Assembly: GCA_910589275.1 (NCBI GenBank)
Contig: CAJUTH010000008.1
Location: forward strand, 30,369-94,368
Direction: 5' to 3'
Length of the DNA stretch: 64,000 nt
Source of the DNA: an uncultured Dorea sp.
Lineage (GTDB): Bacteria; Bacillota; Clostridia; Lachnospirales; Lachnospiraceae
Each line of letters begins with the position of its first letter. Positions within the stretch are counted from its first letter, which is position 1. The translations under genes were made by a program, and so were the position numbers. The notes under the pieces were generated by a model. That model was given only the letters and a program-made list of their open reading frames with translations, was not told where the DNA came from and did no database searches. Below are positions 35,043 to 44,048 of the stretch, piece by piece.

Positions 35043-36335
35043 ATGCATGAATTGACGGAATTGATTTATGAGGATATGAAGCCTGCGCTTGGAGTTACGG
35101 AGCCGGGAGCGATAGCATTTGCTGCAGCCAGGGCGGCAGACTATGTGCATGGAGAATTAGAAAGCATCCATGTATCTATGAACAGCGGTATGTATAAGAA
35201 TGCCTTTACCTGCGGGATTCCGGGCAGCACCGAGACTGGGAGCATCTATGCGGCTGCCCTTGGAGCTGCTGCCGGAAATGCAGAGAAAGGGCTGGAAGCG
35301 CTTGCAGATGTGAAACCGGAGGATCATAAAAAGGCGGCTAAGCTGATAGAAAGCGGAAAAGTCAGCGTTTCCCTCAGCGGGATCAGCAGCAGGATTTTCA
35401 TAGAGGCTTCGGTGGCAGGTAAGTCGGATAAGGCTGTAGTTACCATTCAGGATTCACATACGAATATTACAAAGATTGTTGTAAATGGACGTACGGAGTT
35501 TGAGACGGAGAAGAAAGAGGGAAGTGAGAGAGAGCAGGAAAAGGGAGAAGAGGAAAAGCATCTCATTCACAGCTACACGCTTAGACAGCTCTATGACTAT
35601 GCAGCTTCTGTAGAGATAGGGGAATTGGGATTTATCCGGGAAGCCTACCGGGTGAACTGGGAATTGTTTGAAGAAGGGATGCATAATTCAAGAACTGTCT
35701 TTGCCAAATACTTGATGAAGAAAAACGGCGGTCAGATAATATCCGAAAATGAACAGCTTACTGCATCGCTGCTTTGCAATGCAGCAATAGAAGCAAGAGT
35801 AATCGGCCTGGATAAGCCGGCAATGAGTATTACCGGTTCGGGAGCGCACGGGATTATTGCGACCATGCCGCTGTATGCGGCCTATAAGGTCAACGGCTAT
35901 GAGGAGGAACAGCTTCTTCGGGCAACGGCGCTCAGCTATCTGATCTGTACTTATATTAAGGAGTATTCAGGGAAATTGTCCGCTTTCTGCGGATGCGCCA
36001 TTGCGGCTGGAACAGGTATGGCGTGCGGGCTGGTTTATCTCAGGGGCGGTACGGTAGAAATGATGGAGTATACGATTCAGAATATGGCGGGCAGTATTAC
36101 AGGAATGATCTGCGACGGCGGCAATCAGGGCTGTACCATGAAAGGAATCGTGGCAGTAGACGCGGCATACCAAGCGGCTGAATTTGCTATGAATGGCGTA
36201 TATATTGAGAAGATACATGGCATCAATGGAAAAACCGCGGAAGAAACCATGCGGAATATGGGACTGATTGCTTCGCCGGGAATGACTGGAACAGAGAAAA
36301 CAATTGTTGAGATTTTCGAGAGCAAGCTGAAATAA
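35043..36335 (+). CDS. L-cysteine desulfidase-like protein (UPF0597, CyuA-type)
   Basis: This 430-residue protein matches the UPF0597 family, whose E. coli member CyuA/YhaM degrades cysteine to pyruvate, ammonia and sulfide. The N terminus (GVTEPGAIAFAAARAADY) and the glycine-rich segments with cysteines (CGCAIAAGTGMACG; CDGGNQGC) resemble the iron-sulfur-binding part of L-serine dehydratase alpha chains. A low-complexity Glu/Lys insert lies near residue 160. GAGGAGG lies before the ATG. The luxS gene is convergent, so both genes of this small locus deal with sulfur amino acid turnover. Serine or other substrates are not excluded. Confidence 0.85.
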   Translation: MHELTELIYEDMKPALGVTEPGAIAFAAARAADYVHGELESIHVSMNSGMYKNAFTCGIPGSTETGSIYAAALGAAAGNAEKGLEALADVKPEDHKKAAKLIESGKVSVSLSGISSRIFIEASVAGKSDKAVVTIQDSHTNITKIVVNGRTEFETEKKEGSEREQEKGEEEKHLIHSYTLRQLYDYAASVEIGELGFIREAYRVNWELFEEGMHNSRTVFAKYLMKKNGGQIISENEQLTASLLCNAAIEARVIGLDKPAMSITGSGAHGIIATMPLYAAYKVNGYEEEQLLRATALSYLICTYIKEYSGKLSAFCGCAIAAGTGMACGLVYLRGGTVEMMEYTIQNMAGSITGMICDGGNQGCTMKGIVAVDAAYQAAEFAMNGVYIEKIHGINGKTAEETMRNMGLIASPGMTGTEKTIVEIFESKLK

Positions 36336-36351
36336 GTCTGCATATAAATAG

Positions 36352-36403
36352 AAAGACAGCCGGAGCGGTGAATAAAACCAAAATCAGCGTTCCGGCTGTC
36401 TTT
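36352..36403. terminator. Bidirectional terminator between the desulfidase and luxS genes
   Basis: A 16-bp stem (36352-36367 with 36388-36403, one G-T pair) begins with AAAGACAGCC and ends with TTT. It lies between two convergent stop codons and can serve both strands. Confidence 0.8.
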
Positions 36404-36414
36404 GACTTTTGGGA

Positions 36415-36894
36415 TTATACCGGGTAGACTAACTGCGCCTCCGTAATCTCATTTAATACATTCTTTAAATACCTGTCTGCCAGATAGTTTGCCATTGGAA
36501 GGTTCATATCCAGATAGTTGCCGCAGTCCTTTGGCGATGCGCCCGGTACTTCATCTTTAAAATCCCGGATGAAGGTAAACATCTCTTTCATTAACGGAAC
36601 AATGTCCTTGGATTCATATTCTCCCGCAAGCAGAAGATAAAAGCCGGTGCGGCAGCCCATAGGGCCGAAATAGATGGTCTTGTCCCCATATTCGGCATGG
36701 TTCCTAAGAAAGGTAGCGGCCAGATGTTCAATGGTATGTACCTCGGCCGTGTTCATGACCGGTTCGTCATTGGGGCTTGTCATCCTAAGGTCAAAAGTGG
36801 TGACCGGATTTCCCTTCACATAATCAATTCTTGATACATATACGCCGGGGACCAGTTTGATATGGTCTATGGTAAAGCTCGTGATTTTTTCCAT
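36415..36894 (-). CDS. luxS: S-ribosylhomocysteine lyase
   Basis: This 159-residue enzyme cleaves S-ribosylhomocysteine to homocysteine and DPD, the precursor of autoinducer-2, in the activated methyl cycle. All iron ligands are visible: His53 and His57 in HTIEHLAA and Cys124 in DCGNY; the catalytic Cys81 is in GPMGCRTGFY. AAAGGAG lies before the ATG. The upstream region (36905-36968) has repeated GTTACTGT sequences and a hairpin that may be regulatory. Confidence 0.97.
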   Translation of the reverse strand: MEKITSFTIDHIKLVPGVYVSRIDYVKGNPVTTFDLRMTSPNDEPVMNTAEVHTIEHLAATFLRNHAEYGDKTIYFGPMGCRTGFYLLLAGEYESKDIVPLMKEMFTFIRDFKDEVPGASPKDCGNYLDMNLPMANYLADRYLKNVLNEITEAQLVYPV

Positions 36895-36997
36895 AATCGT
36901 AATCTCCTTTTTTGTTACTAATCACTCCGTTCACAGTAACCTATTGTGTGAACAGTAACTGTTTTTTTATTGTAACACGGATTTAAAAAAATAGCTA

Positions 36998-37026
36998 TGT
37001 AAAGAAGAAGAAAACTGTGTTATACT
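36998..37026 (+). promoter_or_regulatory. Promoter of the phosphatase gene
   Basis: TGTAAA and TATACT are separated by 17 bp, about 28 bp before the start codon. Confidence 0.5.
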
Positions 37027-37053
37027 AGGATTTGTGAAAATGGAGGTTTTGAG

Positions 37054-37692
37054 ATGAAGCTGTATCTGATACGTCATGGAGAAACGGATTATAATAAGCA
37101 GAAGAAGAATCAGGGGCAGATTGACGTGCCGCTGAATGAATTTGGGAGAGAGCTGGCGGTAAAGACCGGGGAGGGGCTTCGGGACGTACCCTTTGACCTG
37201 TGTTTATGCAGTCCTTTAGGGCGCGCAAGGGAGACGGCGGAGCTGATCCTTAAGGACAGGGGGGTGCCGATCAAAACAGATGAGCGGATCATCGAGGTGT
37301 CTTTTGGGAAATATGAGGGAAGATGCTGGGATCCGGAAGCATGGGACGAGGAGATGCCGAGAGAGTTTCAGTGTTTCTTTGACGAACCCGGGAACTATCA
37401 GGCGCCTTCGGACGGAGAGAGCCTAGAGACGCTTAAAAAACGCACCGGGGATTTCCTAGAGGATATCTGTTGCAGGCCGGAATATCAGGATTTTACCATT
37501 CTGGTATCCACCCATGGGGCGGCGCTCGCTGGGATTCTCGCTAACATCAAAGGATTGCCGATAGAGCGGTTCTGGGGAGAGGGCTGCAGCAGGAACTGCG
37601 GCGTGACAGAGGTGTTAGTAAAGGACGGCGTGCCGGAGATTCTTTCAGAAAATGTAGCATATTATGATACTAGTACATCGAATATTAAGTAA
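37054..37692 (+). CDS. Histidine phosphatase family protein
   Basis: This 212-residue member of the phosphoglycerate mutase/acid phosphatase superfamily has the RHG motif LIRHGETDYN at residues 5-14, with the phosphoacceptor His, a second catalytic region (SPLGRARETAE) and the late His in STHGAALAG. The substrate cannot be told from sequence; CobC, GpmB and YhfR-type phosphatases all look like this. GGAGG lies before the ATG. Confidence 0.9.
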   Translation: MKLYLIRHGETDYNKQKKNQGQIDVPLNEFGRELAVKTGEGLRDVPFDLCLCSPLGRARETAELILKDRGVPIKTDERIIEVSFGKYEGRCWDPEAWDEEMPREFQCFFDEPGNYQAPSDGESLETLKKRTGDFLEDICCRPEYQDFTILVSTHGAALAGILANIKGLPIERFWGEGCSRNCGVTEVLVKDGVPEILSENVAYYDTSTSNIK

Positions 37693-37757
37693 TTGGCTGC
37701 TTGGCACAATGCTTTGCGGAAATACATACAGAGTAGAGTAATGAGGAGGAAAATAAG

Positions 37758-38762
37758 ATGATTGGAGATAAGAAGGTATTATTCAGCGGTATGCAGGCGA
37801 CGGGAAACCTGACCCTTGGCAACTATCTGGGAGCCCTTAAGAACTGGGTTTCTTTAAGCGATGAGTATGAGTGTTTTTACAGCGTGGTGGATATGCATTC
37901 CATTACGGTGAGGCAGGATCCGGCGGAGCTTAGAAAGCGCGCAAGGGCGCTTCTGACCCTGTATATTGCGGCCGGGCTTGACCCGAAGAAGAACTGCATT
38001 TATTATCAGTCCCACGTATCCGGCCATGCGGAGCTGGCGTGGATTTTGAACTGCTTTACCTACATGGGAGAGCTGAACCGCATGACCCAGTTTAAGGATA
38101 AGTCTGCCAAGCATGCGGACAATATCAATGCGGGGCTCTTTACCTACCCGGTGCTGATGGCGGCGGATATCCTGCTGTATCAGGCGGATGTGGTTCCGGT
38201 GGGGATCGACCAGATGCAGCATTTGGAGATTACCAGAGATATCGCCCAGAGATTTAATAACATTTATGGAAATGTATTTACCGTTCCGGAGGCTTATATT
38301 GGGAAAGTAGGGGCGAAGATTATGAGTCTTCAGGAACCTACTAAGAAGATGTCCAAGTCCGATGAGAACCCGAACGCAAGTATTTATTTGATGGATGCGC
38401 CGGATGTGGTCATGCGGAAATGCAAGCGCGCGGTGACGGATTCCGAGGCTCAGATCCGCTACCGGGAGGAGCAGCCTGGAGTAAAGAACCTGATTGATAT
38501 CTACAGCGCATGTACCGGAAAAACACCGGAGGAGGTCGTGAAGGAATTTGACGGCAAAGGCTACGGAGACTTTAAGCTTGCGGTAGGAGAAGCGGTGGTA
38601 TCCGTATTAAAACCCCTTCAGGACGAGGTGGCAAGGCTGAATCAGGATAAGGCTTATATTGACGGCATCATTAAGGAAAATGCAGAGAAGGCGAATTACT
38701 ACGCCATGAAGACGCTGCGCAAGGTGCAGAAAAAAGTAGGATTCCCGGAGAGGATCCGCTGA
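37758..38762 (+). CDS. trpS: Tryptophan-tRNA ligase
   Basis: This 334-residue class I synthetase charges tRNA-Trp. The HIGH-type motif is in GNLTLGNYLGA and the KMSKS motif is intact in KKMSKSDENPN. Domain size is normal for bacterial TrpRS. GAGGAGG lies before the ATG. No T-box leader is visible in the 65-bp spacer after the phosphatase gene. Confidence 0.97.
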   Translation: MIGDKKVLFSGMQATGNLTLGNYLGALKNWVSLSDEYECFYSVVDMHSITVRQDPAELRKRARALLTLYIAAGLDPKKNCIYYQSHVSGHAELAWILNCFTYMGELNRMTQFKDKSAKHADNINAGLFTYPVLMAADILLYQADVVPVGIDQMQHLEITRDIAQRFNNIYGNVFTVPEAYIGKVGAKIMSLQEPTKKMSKSDENPNASIYLMDAPDVVMRKCKRAVTDSEAQIRYREEQPGVKNLIDIYSACTGKTPEEVVKEFDGKGYGDFKLAVGEAVVSVLKPLQDEVARLNQDKAYIDGIIKENAEKANYYAMKTLRKVQKKVGFPERIR

Positions 38763-38789
38763 TCGCTGAAGGAGAAGAAGACAGGAAAT

Positions 38790-39314
38790 ATGGAGATACA
38801 GACAGCAGGACAGCAGAAATATTATGATTTGATTGAGGAACAGGCCAAGAGCCTGAGGCTGGGAATGATCATCTGGATCAGCCTTTTGGCCGCAGCCCTG
38901 CTTGCTATTTTGGCAGGCGGGATCCTTGGATATATCCTTGCCATTCTTGGGGCGGCTCTTGGAGCGCTGAATATCCGTTCTCAGAAAGCCCTTCGGAGTA
39001 AGCTTGACGGAATCGAAGATAAGGAAGATTTTTTCAACCAGCTTATCGACAGAGAGACGGTAGAGATACCGGATTACCGCTTGATGATTACCAGAGAATA
39101 CGCGGTGCTCTACCGAAGCGAGATCCGGATCTATCCGTTAAAAGAGATGGAGAAAGTGGAGGTGGGAATCAGACAGCAGGGAAATTACAGGCAGAAGACT
39201 TTATTTCTCACAGACCATGCAGGAAAGCGCAATGAAATTGCGGTATGCAGCCAGAGCGGGCAGGAGCGCGCGTTTGATCTGGCGTACCATACGCTGCACG
39301 GGAAACTGAAATGA
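38790..39314 (+). CDS. Two-helix membrane protein with PH-like domain
   Basis: This is a 174-residue protein of unknown family. Two hydrophobic segments near residues 27-60 form a membrane hairpin. The C-terminal half is beta-rich (DYRLMITREYAVLYRSEIRIY, then KTLFLTDHAG) and looks like the PH-like domains of YcxB or bPH2 proteins. The function is unknown. The stop codon is one base from that of the convergent DUF1700 gene. Confidence 0.7.
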   Translation: MEIQTAGQQKYYDLIEEQAKSLRLGMIIWISLLAAALLAILAGGILGYILAILGAALGALNIRSQKALRSKLDGIEDKEDFFNQLIDRETVEIPDYRLMITREYAVLYRSEIRIYPLKEMEKVEVGIRQQGNYRQKTLFLTDHAGKRNEIAVCSQSGQERAFDLAYHTLHGKLK

Positions 39315-39315
39315 T

Positions 39316-39879
39316 TCACAGCCACTTTCGTTTTGCACTGCCGACCTTCCGGCAGTAGAGCAGCAACAGCCGCCATGCGCCGTATCCGATGAGGGCTAAG
39401 GCGGCGCCCAGCACGATGGACGCAAAGAATGCGGGGATGGGGCTTAGCGTGGCGGAACCGAAGGTAAATATGATATACCGGGTGAAAGGCAGGTTTAGGC
39501 CAAACGAGCTGCCGATTAATTTTACTGTGCCTGCCAGAGGCGACAGGATTCCAAACAATAAAAAGCAGGGCGCGATGATCCCCAGCACAGGGATAATGAA
39601 TAACCCGGAAAACCCCACCGTGCCGTAGAAGGCGCAGACGGCGAGAATGCGGCTGGGGCGGACCTTCTGGTTCGCCGCCAGAAGGTCCGCCAGATATGCT
39701 TTTGCAAGGTCTTTCGGCGTCCCAAGCCGTTCGACTATCTGTTTGCGCGACAGCCCATCCTGTTCCATTTCCAGAATACTTCCTTCGATTTCTTTTATAA
39801 TGTCAGTCCGCTCGGATATGGGCAGGGGTTTTAAGTGCCTGTTGACGGCGTTCAGATATTTTTCTAATGGCATTGTCAT
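39316..39879 (-). CDS. DUF1700/HAAS-domain membrane protein
   Basis: This 187-residue protein starts with a cytoplasmic HAAS-type helical domain (EKYLNAVNRHLKPLPISERTDIIKEIEG, with GLSRKQIVERLGTPKDLAKAYL) and continues with three or four membrane segments. Such proteins are regularly encoded after PadR regulators and are thought to act in envelope signalling. The ATG at 39879 has AAAGGAG before it; it overlaps the PadR gene by 4 bp, so the two are coupled. Confidence 0.85.
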   Translation of the reverse strand: MTMPLEKYLNAVNRHLKPLPISERTDIIKEIEGSILEMEQDGLSRKQIVERLGTPKDLAKAYLADLLAANQKVRPSRILAVCAFYGTVGFSGLFIIPVLGIIAPCFLLFGILSPLAGTVKLIGSSFGLNLPFTRYIIFTFGSATLSPIPAFFASIVLGAALALIGYGAWRLLLLYCRKVGSAKRKWL

Positions 39880-40214
39880 GGCTGTTCTCCTTTCAGCTTG
39901 GTAATGGTCTCTGTCAGGCGGTTCCATTCCTCTGACAGGGTGTCTAAATATTCCTTTCCCTCTAAAGTCAGTGAGTAATATTTTCTGGGAGGCAGGCCTT
40001 CGTAGGAATCCTTCCAGACGGACTCCAGATAATTTTCCTTCAGAAGCCTCCTAAGGAGGGGGTAAATGGTGCTCTCTGTGGAAGCTATGATGGGATAGTG
40101 TTCCAGCTTTTGCAGGAGCTCGTAACCGTAGCAGGGTTTCTTGCTCAACATAAGCAGGATGCAGTATTCTAAAGTTCCTCTCACGATCTGGGATTTCCAT
40201 TTGTCTAGATTCAT
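39876..40214 (-). CDS. PadR-family transcriptional regulator
   Basis: This 112-residue winged-helix repressor has the PadR hallmark segments: RGTLEYCILLMLSKKPCYGYEL, STIYPLLRRLLKENYLES and the coiled C-terminal dimer helix. PadR members with a downstream DUF1700 partner often answer to envelope stress or lipophilic compounds. AGGAGAT lies before the ATG. The 166-bp spacer to the divergent GH5 gene contains short GTAC/GTAC symmetry near 40230 that could be its operator; this is tentative. Confidence 0.9.
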   Translation of the reverse strand: MNLDKWKSQIVRGTLEYCILLMLSKKPCYGYELLQKLEHYPIIASTESTIYPLLRRLLKENYLESVWKDSYEGLPPRKYYSLTLEGKEYLDTLSEEWNRLTETITKLKGEQP

Positions 40215-40380
40215 AGTATATCTCCTTACATAGGTACATCGTACTACACAGTATATAAGAAGTCAAGTAATTTTCTATTTTCGGTTCCTATTGCCCTCAC
40301 CTTTTTTATCTGCTACTATTGAAAAGGGCGGAGGTACAGACCATATGCGGTTTACGGCTGTATTCACTTAGGAGGCAGAG

Positions 40381-41865
40381 ATGAAAAAGAAGAAAATCCT
40401 GATTTTGGGTATTGTATGTATACTGCTGGCGGCTTGCTGTATGCAGGGGTGTTCAGGGAAAGAAGAAAGACGAGAAGATAAAAAGGCGGATCAGGCGCAG
40501 GAAAGAGAAGAAGGGAAGGAACAGAGGAAGGAAACAGGGCAGGAGGAAAGCGGTATCGCAGCGCCCTCCACCGCCGGAGCGCTCCATGTGGAAGGAACCA
40601 AGCTTTGCGGCGGGGATGGAAACCCGGTACAGCTAAAAGGCGTCAGTACCCACGGCCTTGCATGGTTTCCGGGTTATGTGAATGAGGAATGCTTCGGGCA
40701 GCTAAGGAAGGAATGGAAGGTGAATGTGATCCGCCTTGCCATGTACACGGCGGAGTCCGGCGGATACTGTACGGATGGGGACAGGGAGGCCTTAAAAGAA
40801 CTGATCCGGAAGGGCGTGGCGTATGCGAAGAAACAGGATCTGTATGTGATCATTGACTGGCATATCTTGTCGGACGCCAATCCTAATATGCATCTTGGGG
40901 AAGCGAAGGAATTTTTTGCCGAGATGGCGGAGGAGTACGCGGACGCAGACCATGTGCTCTACGAGATCTGCAACGAACCCAACGGCGGAACCGGGTGGGG
41001 TGAGATCAAGTCCTACGCAGAGGAAGTGATCGGCGTTATCCGTTCTCATGACGAGGACGGAGTAATCTTGGTGGGGACACCCAACTGGTCCCAGTTCGTG
41101 GATGAAGCGGCGGCAGACCCGATTACAGGGTATGGGAATCTGATGTATACCCTGCATTTTTACGCGGCTACCCACAAGGAGGAGCTAAGGGGCAGGATGG
41201 AGGCGGCGGTAGACGCCGGGCTTCCGGTATTTGTGTCGGAGTATGGGATCTGCGACGCCAGCGGAAGCGGAGCCATAGACGAGGAACAGGCGGGGCTGTG
41301 GATGGAGCTTTTAAAGGAGCGGGGCGTAAGCTGCGTGGCATGGAATCTATCCAATAAGGACGAAACTTCGGCCATTCTCCTGCCATCCTGCGGGAAAACC
41401 AGCGGATTTGAGGAATCGGATCTCAGCGCTGCGGGAAACTGGCTGTACCGGATGCTGACCGGGGAAGGGGAGCCGGAGGGATCCGGCGAAAAGGCCGGAG
41501 GACAGGCGCAGGAACCCGGCGGCAAGAACGGCGGTGGCTCAGAGACTCAGGAGACAGAGGCTTTGACAAACGGCGGTATGGAGATACAGGCGCTGGTAAA
41601 AAATAGCTGGGAATCGGAGGGAAAGACGGTATACCAGTACGAGCTTGTGCTGAAAAATACTTCCGGGAAGGACATGGACGGATGGGAGGTAGAGATTCCA
41701 TTTCACAGCAAGATTACGCTGACAGATGGCTGGAACGGCGAATATGAGGCGCGGGAAAGCTCCTTGCGCATCCGGTCGAAGGACTATAACGGAAGCGTTC
41801 CGGCGGACGGTACGGTTCTGGATGTGGGGTTTATTGTAGAAGGAGGGGACGGAGTTGTCTATTAG
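40381..41865 (+). CDS. GH5 endoglucanase-like lipoprotein with C-terminal CBM2-like domain
   Basis: This 494-residue exported protein has a lipobox ending at about Cys19 (LAAC), a charged linker to about residue 60, a GH5 subfamily 2-like catalytic domain (about 65-355), a Gly/Glu-rich linker, and a C-terminal domain of about 95 residues resembling a family 2 carbohydrate-binding module. Catalytic residues are present: acid/base Glu199 (CNEPNG) and nucleophile Glu287 (VSEYG), with Asp159-Trp160-His161 before them. It should cut beta-1,4-glucans or related chains at the cell surface. AGGAGG lies before the ATG. It is divergent from padR. Confidence 0.9.
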   Translation: MKKKKILILGIVCILLAACCMQGCSGKEERREDKKADQAQEREEGKEQRKETGQEESGIAAPSTAGALHVEGTKLCGGDGNPVQLKGVSTHGLAWFPGYVNEECFGQLRKEWKVNVIRLAMYTAESGGYCTDGDREALKELIRKGVAYAKKQDLYVIIDWHILSDANPNMHLGEAKEFFAEMAEEYADADHVLYEICNEPNGGTGWGEIKSYAEEVIGVIRSHDEDGVILVGTPNWSQFVDEAAADPITGYGNLMYTLHFYAATHKEELRGRMEAAVDAGLPVFVSEYGICDASGSGAIDEEQAGLWMELLKERGVSCVAWNLSNKDETSAILLPSCGKTSGFEESDLSAAGNWLYRMLTGEGEPEGSGEKAGGQAQEPGGKNGGGSETQETEALTNGGMEIQALVKNSWESEGKTVYQYELVLKNTSGKDMDGWEVEIPFHSKITLTDGWNGEYEARESSLRIRSKDYNGSVPADGTVLDVGFIVEGGDGVVY

Positions 41866-41930
41866 CCGGATGGCGTTATACTAAATTTGGCTGTCCGTTC
41901 GTTGTTTAGTTGTTGTGATTTGTATTGTAT

Positions 41931-41988
41931 GATGCTAGGGTAGGATTGTGGGAGCGCAAAGTGCGGAACAATCCGTATGGCATCTTTT
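41931..41988 (+). terminator. Probable terminator after the GH5 gene
   Basis: Nested arms GATGC/GCATC and GGATTGT (41943-41949)/ACAATCC (41968-41974) close a hairpin with an internal CGCA/TGCG pair, followed by TTTT. A further small CATCAT/ATGATG palindrome lies at about 41996-42014, upstream of the response regulator gene. Confidence 0.55.
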
Positions 41989-42064
41989 GACCCCAACATC
42001 ATTGTATCATGATGGGACAGGAACATAGAGAAGCTGCCATATCATATAAGGAAAGGAAGCAGAC

Positions 42065-42739
42065 ATGGCTGACAGGATATTGATCATCGACGACGACAGG
42101 GAACTGCTGAAAATGCTGAAACAGTATTTTGAGCTGAAAAAATATGAGGTCATCACCGCAGAGAATGGCGCGGAGGGGTTAAGAAAGATAAACTTGAGGC
42201 CGGATATTATATTGCTGGATGTGAATATGCCGAACATTGACGGGATAGAGGTTTGCAGGAGAATACGGGATAAGGTGTCCTGTCCTATTTTATTCTTGAC
42301 CGCCCGGGTAGAGGAACAAGACGTGGTGAACGGGCTTTTATCGGGAGGCGACGACTATATTTTAAAGCCCTTCAGCCTGAAAGAACTGGAGGCAAGGATT
42401 TGTGCGCACCTGAAACGGGAGGTGCGGCGCAAGGGAAAGACGGAATGCTGCTTTCAGGGCGAACTGTCCATTGATTATAAGGCGAAGACTGTGCAGATAC
42501 ATACCAGCTATCTGGAACTGACAGGATTGGAATATAGGATCATTGAATTCTTGAGCATGAATCCGGGAATGATTTTTGACAAAGACAGGATCTATGAGAA
42601 GGTATGCGGATACGACGCGGAAGGCGACGGCAGGGTCATTACAGAACTCATCCGCAGAATCAGAAATAAGTTCCGGCAATATACAGAAACGGAATATATT
42701 GAAACCGTATGGGGGATGGGATACCGATGGATAAAATAA
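42065..42739 (+). CDS. OmpR-family response regulator
   Basis: This 224-residue regulator has a receiver domain (acidic DDD at 9-11, phosphoacceptor Asp52, FLTAR, LKPFS) and a C-terminal winged helix (IETVWGMGYRWIK). AAAGGAAG lies before the ATG. The kinase gene starts inside its last codons. The ABC-2 exporter genes follow the pair, which is the usual layout for peptide-antibiotic sensing and export systems. Confidence 0.95.
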   Translation: MADRILIIDDDRELLKMLKQYFELKKYEVITAENGAEGLRKINLRPDIILLDVNMPNIDGIEVCRRIRDKVSCPILFLTARVEEQDVVNGLLSGGDDYILKPFSLKELEARICAHLKREVRRKGKTECCFQGELSIDYKAKTVQIHTSYLELTGLEYRIIEFLSMNPGMIFDKDRIYEKVCGYDAEGDGRVITELIRRIRNKFRQYTETEYIETVWGMGYRWIK

Positions 42740-43908
42740 GGAATCTTTCCGTGAGAAAAACAATCCTTTTCTATATGGCGGCCGCGTTGCTCTGCAGCTT
42801 TGTCCTTTCAGCGGTTATTATCAGGATTGCCGGGCGGACGCAGACGCAGATCTGGTGGAATTATGTGGACGAAGAAGCGTATTTTAAAGCGGTGGAAAAG
42901 GAGGGAGCCGATTATGTGGCGGATATTCCAAGGCCAAGCTCTTATGAGATGACCAGGTCCGACTATTTCGTGTCGGAGCTTTGCGATTTTTTGCAGACTT
43001 ACGCCGTGCTGGTCTTGTCTATGGTGGGAAGCTGCGGAGCGGTTTTTCTCTTTTACCAGAACAAGCTGAAAGCGCCGATGGAAGAACTGGCGGGAGCCGC
43101 GGAAAAGATTGCCGGGAATCATTTGGATTTCACCGTTTCTTATGAGAATAAGGATGAGATGGGCGCGCTCTGCAAGGAATTTGAGCGGATGCGCAGGCAG
43201 CTTGCCAGAAATAATCAGATATTATGGAAGACGATTGAGGAAGAAAAGATGCTGCGGGCGGCTATTGCGCACGATATACGCGCTCCATTGTCCGTCTTAA
43301 AAGGATATCAGGAGATGCTGACGGAGTACCTGCCAAGCGAGGATATCGATTTGAGACAGGCGATGGAAATGCTGTCGGAAAGCGGACGCCAGATTGAACG
43401 CATGGATGCTTTTGTAGAAGCAATGCGGAAATTAAACAGTTTAGAAAACCGGGAGATGAACCCGGAGGAGATTTCTGCCGGATGGTTAGAGGAAGCTCTC
43501 CGCTCAGAGCTTGCCATTTTGGGAAAAGAGTATGGAAAACGATGTACGCTGCAGGTCATAGAACCAAGGGAGGAATTTTGCGGAGATCGGGAAATGATTC
43601 TGGAGGTAACGGAAAACCTTCTGTCAAACGCCCTCCGTTATGGGAAACAGCAGATTGTGGTTTTGGTAAAGATGGGATATTCTGAATTAAGTATTTGTGT
43701 CAGGGATGACGGAGAGGGCTTTCGGGAAGACGCAGAAAAGATTACGGAAGCGTTCTATAGACAGAATGTGAAGGACAGTTTAAAGCATGCGGGAATGGGA
43801 ATGTATATCAGCAGGCTGTACTGTGAAAAGCATGGCGGAAAATTAATTTTGGAAAATGAGGAACAGGAAGGGGCTGTGGTGACAGCAATATTTGGCCGGA
43901 TTGCGTAA
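42727..43908 (+). CDS. Sensor histidine kinase
   Basis: This 393-residue kinase has two membrane segments (about 12-36 and 90-110) with an extracellular loop of about 50 residues, then HAMP and the phosphoacceptor box AHDIRAPLSV (His182, with IR in place of the usual LR). The ATPase domain shows NLLSNALRYG, DDGEGF and GMGMYI. The ATG at 42727, 13 bp inside the regulator gene, is preferred to an upstream in-frame ATG. It ends in a terminator hairpin. Confidence 0.93.
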   Translation: MDKIRNLSVRKTILFYMAAALLCSFVLSAVIIRIAGRTQTQIWWNYVDEEAYFKAVEKEGADYVADIPRPSSYEMTRSDYFVSELCDFLQTYAVLVLSMVGSCGAVFLFYQNKLKAPMEELAGAAEKIAGNHLDFTVSYENKDEMGALCKEFERMRRQLARNNQILWKTIEEEKMLRAAIAHDIRAPLSVLKGYQEMLTEYLPSEDIDLRQAMEMLSESGRQIERMDAFVEAMRKLNSLENREMNPEEISAGWLEEALRSELAILGKEYGKRCTLQVIEPREEFCGDREMILEVTENLLSNALRYGKQQIVVLVKMGYSELSICVRDDGEGFREDAEKITEAFYRQNVKDSLKHAGMGMYISRLYCEKHGGKLILENEEQEGAVVTAIFGRIA

Positions 43909-43926
43909 GTAATCCGGTTTTTCTTT
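43896..43926 (+). terminator. Terminator overlapping the kinase stop codon
   Basis: CCGGATT (43896-43902) pairs perfectly with AATCCGG (43911-43917) across an 8-nt loop and is followed by TTTTTCTTTTTATTG. It should separate the two-component genes from the exporter genes, at least in part. Confidence 0.85.
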
Positions 43927-44048
43927 TTATTGTCTTTTTGTTGTGAGTCTCCTTTTACAATAGAGCCATGAAGAGGAGGAAGGCATGCGCCGCTTTTCGG
44001 TGAAATGGCTGGCGGTGCGTGCCGGTACCGAATAAAGGAGGAAGAATG

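Noticed and set aside
37693..37757. T-box leader of trpS
   Set aside because: The spacer is 65 bp and contains neither a T-box sequence nor an antiterminator stem.
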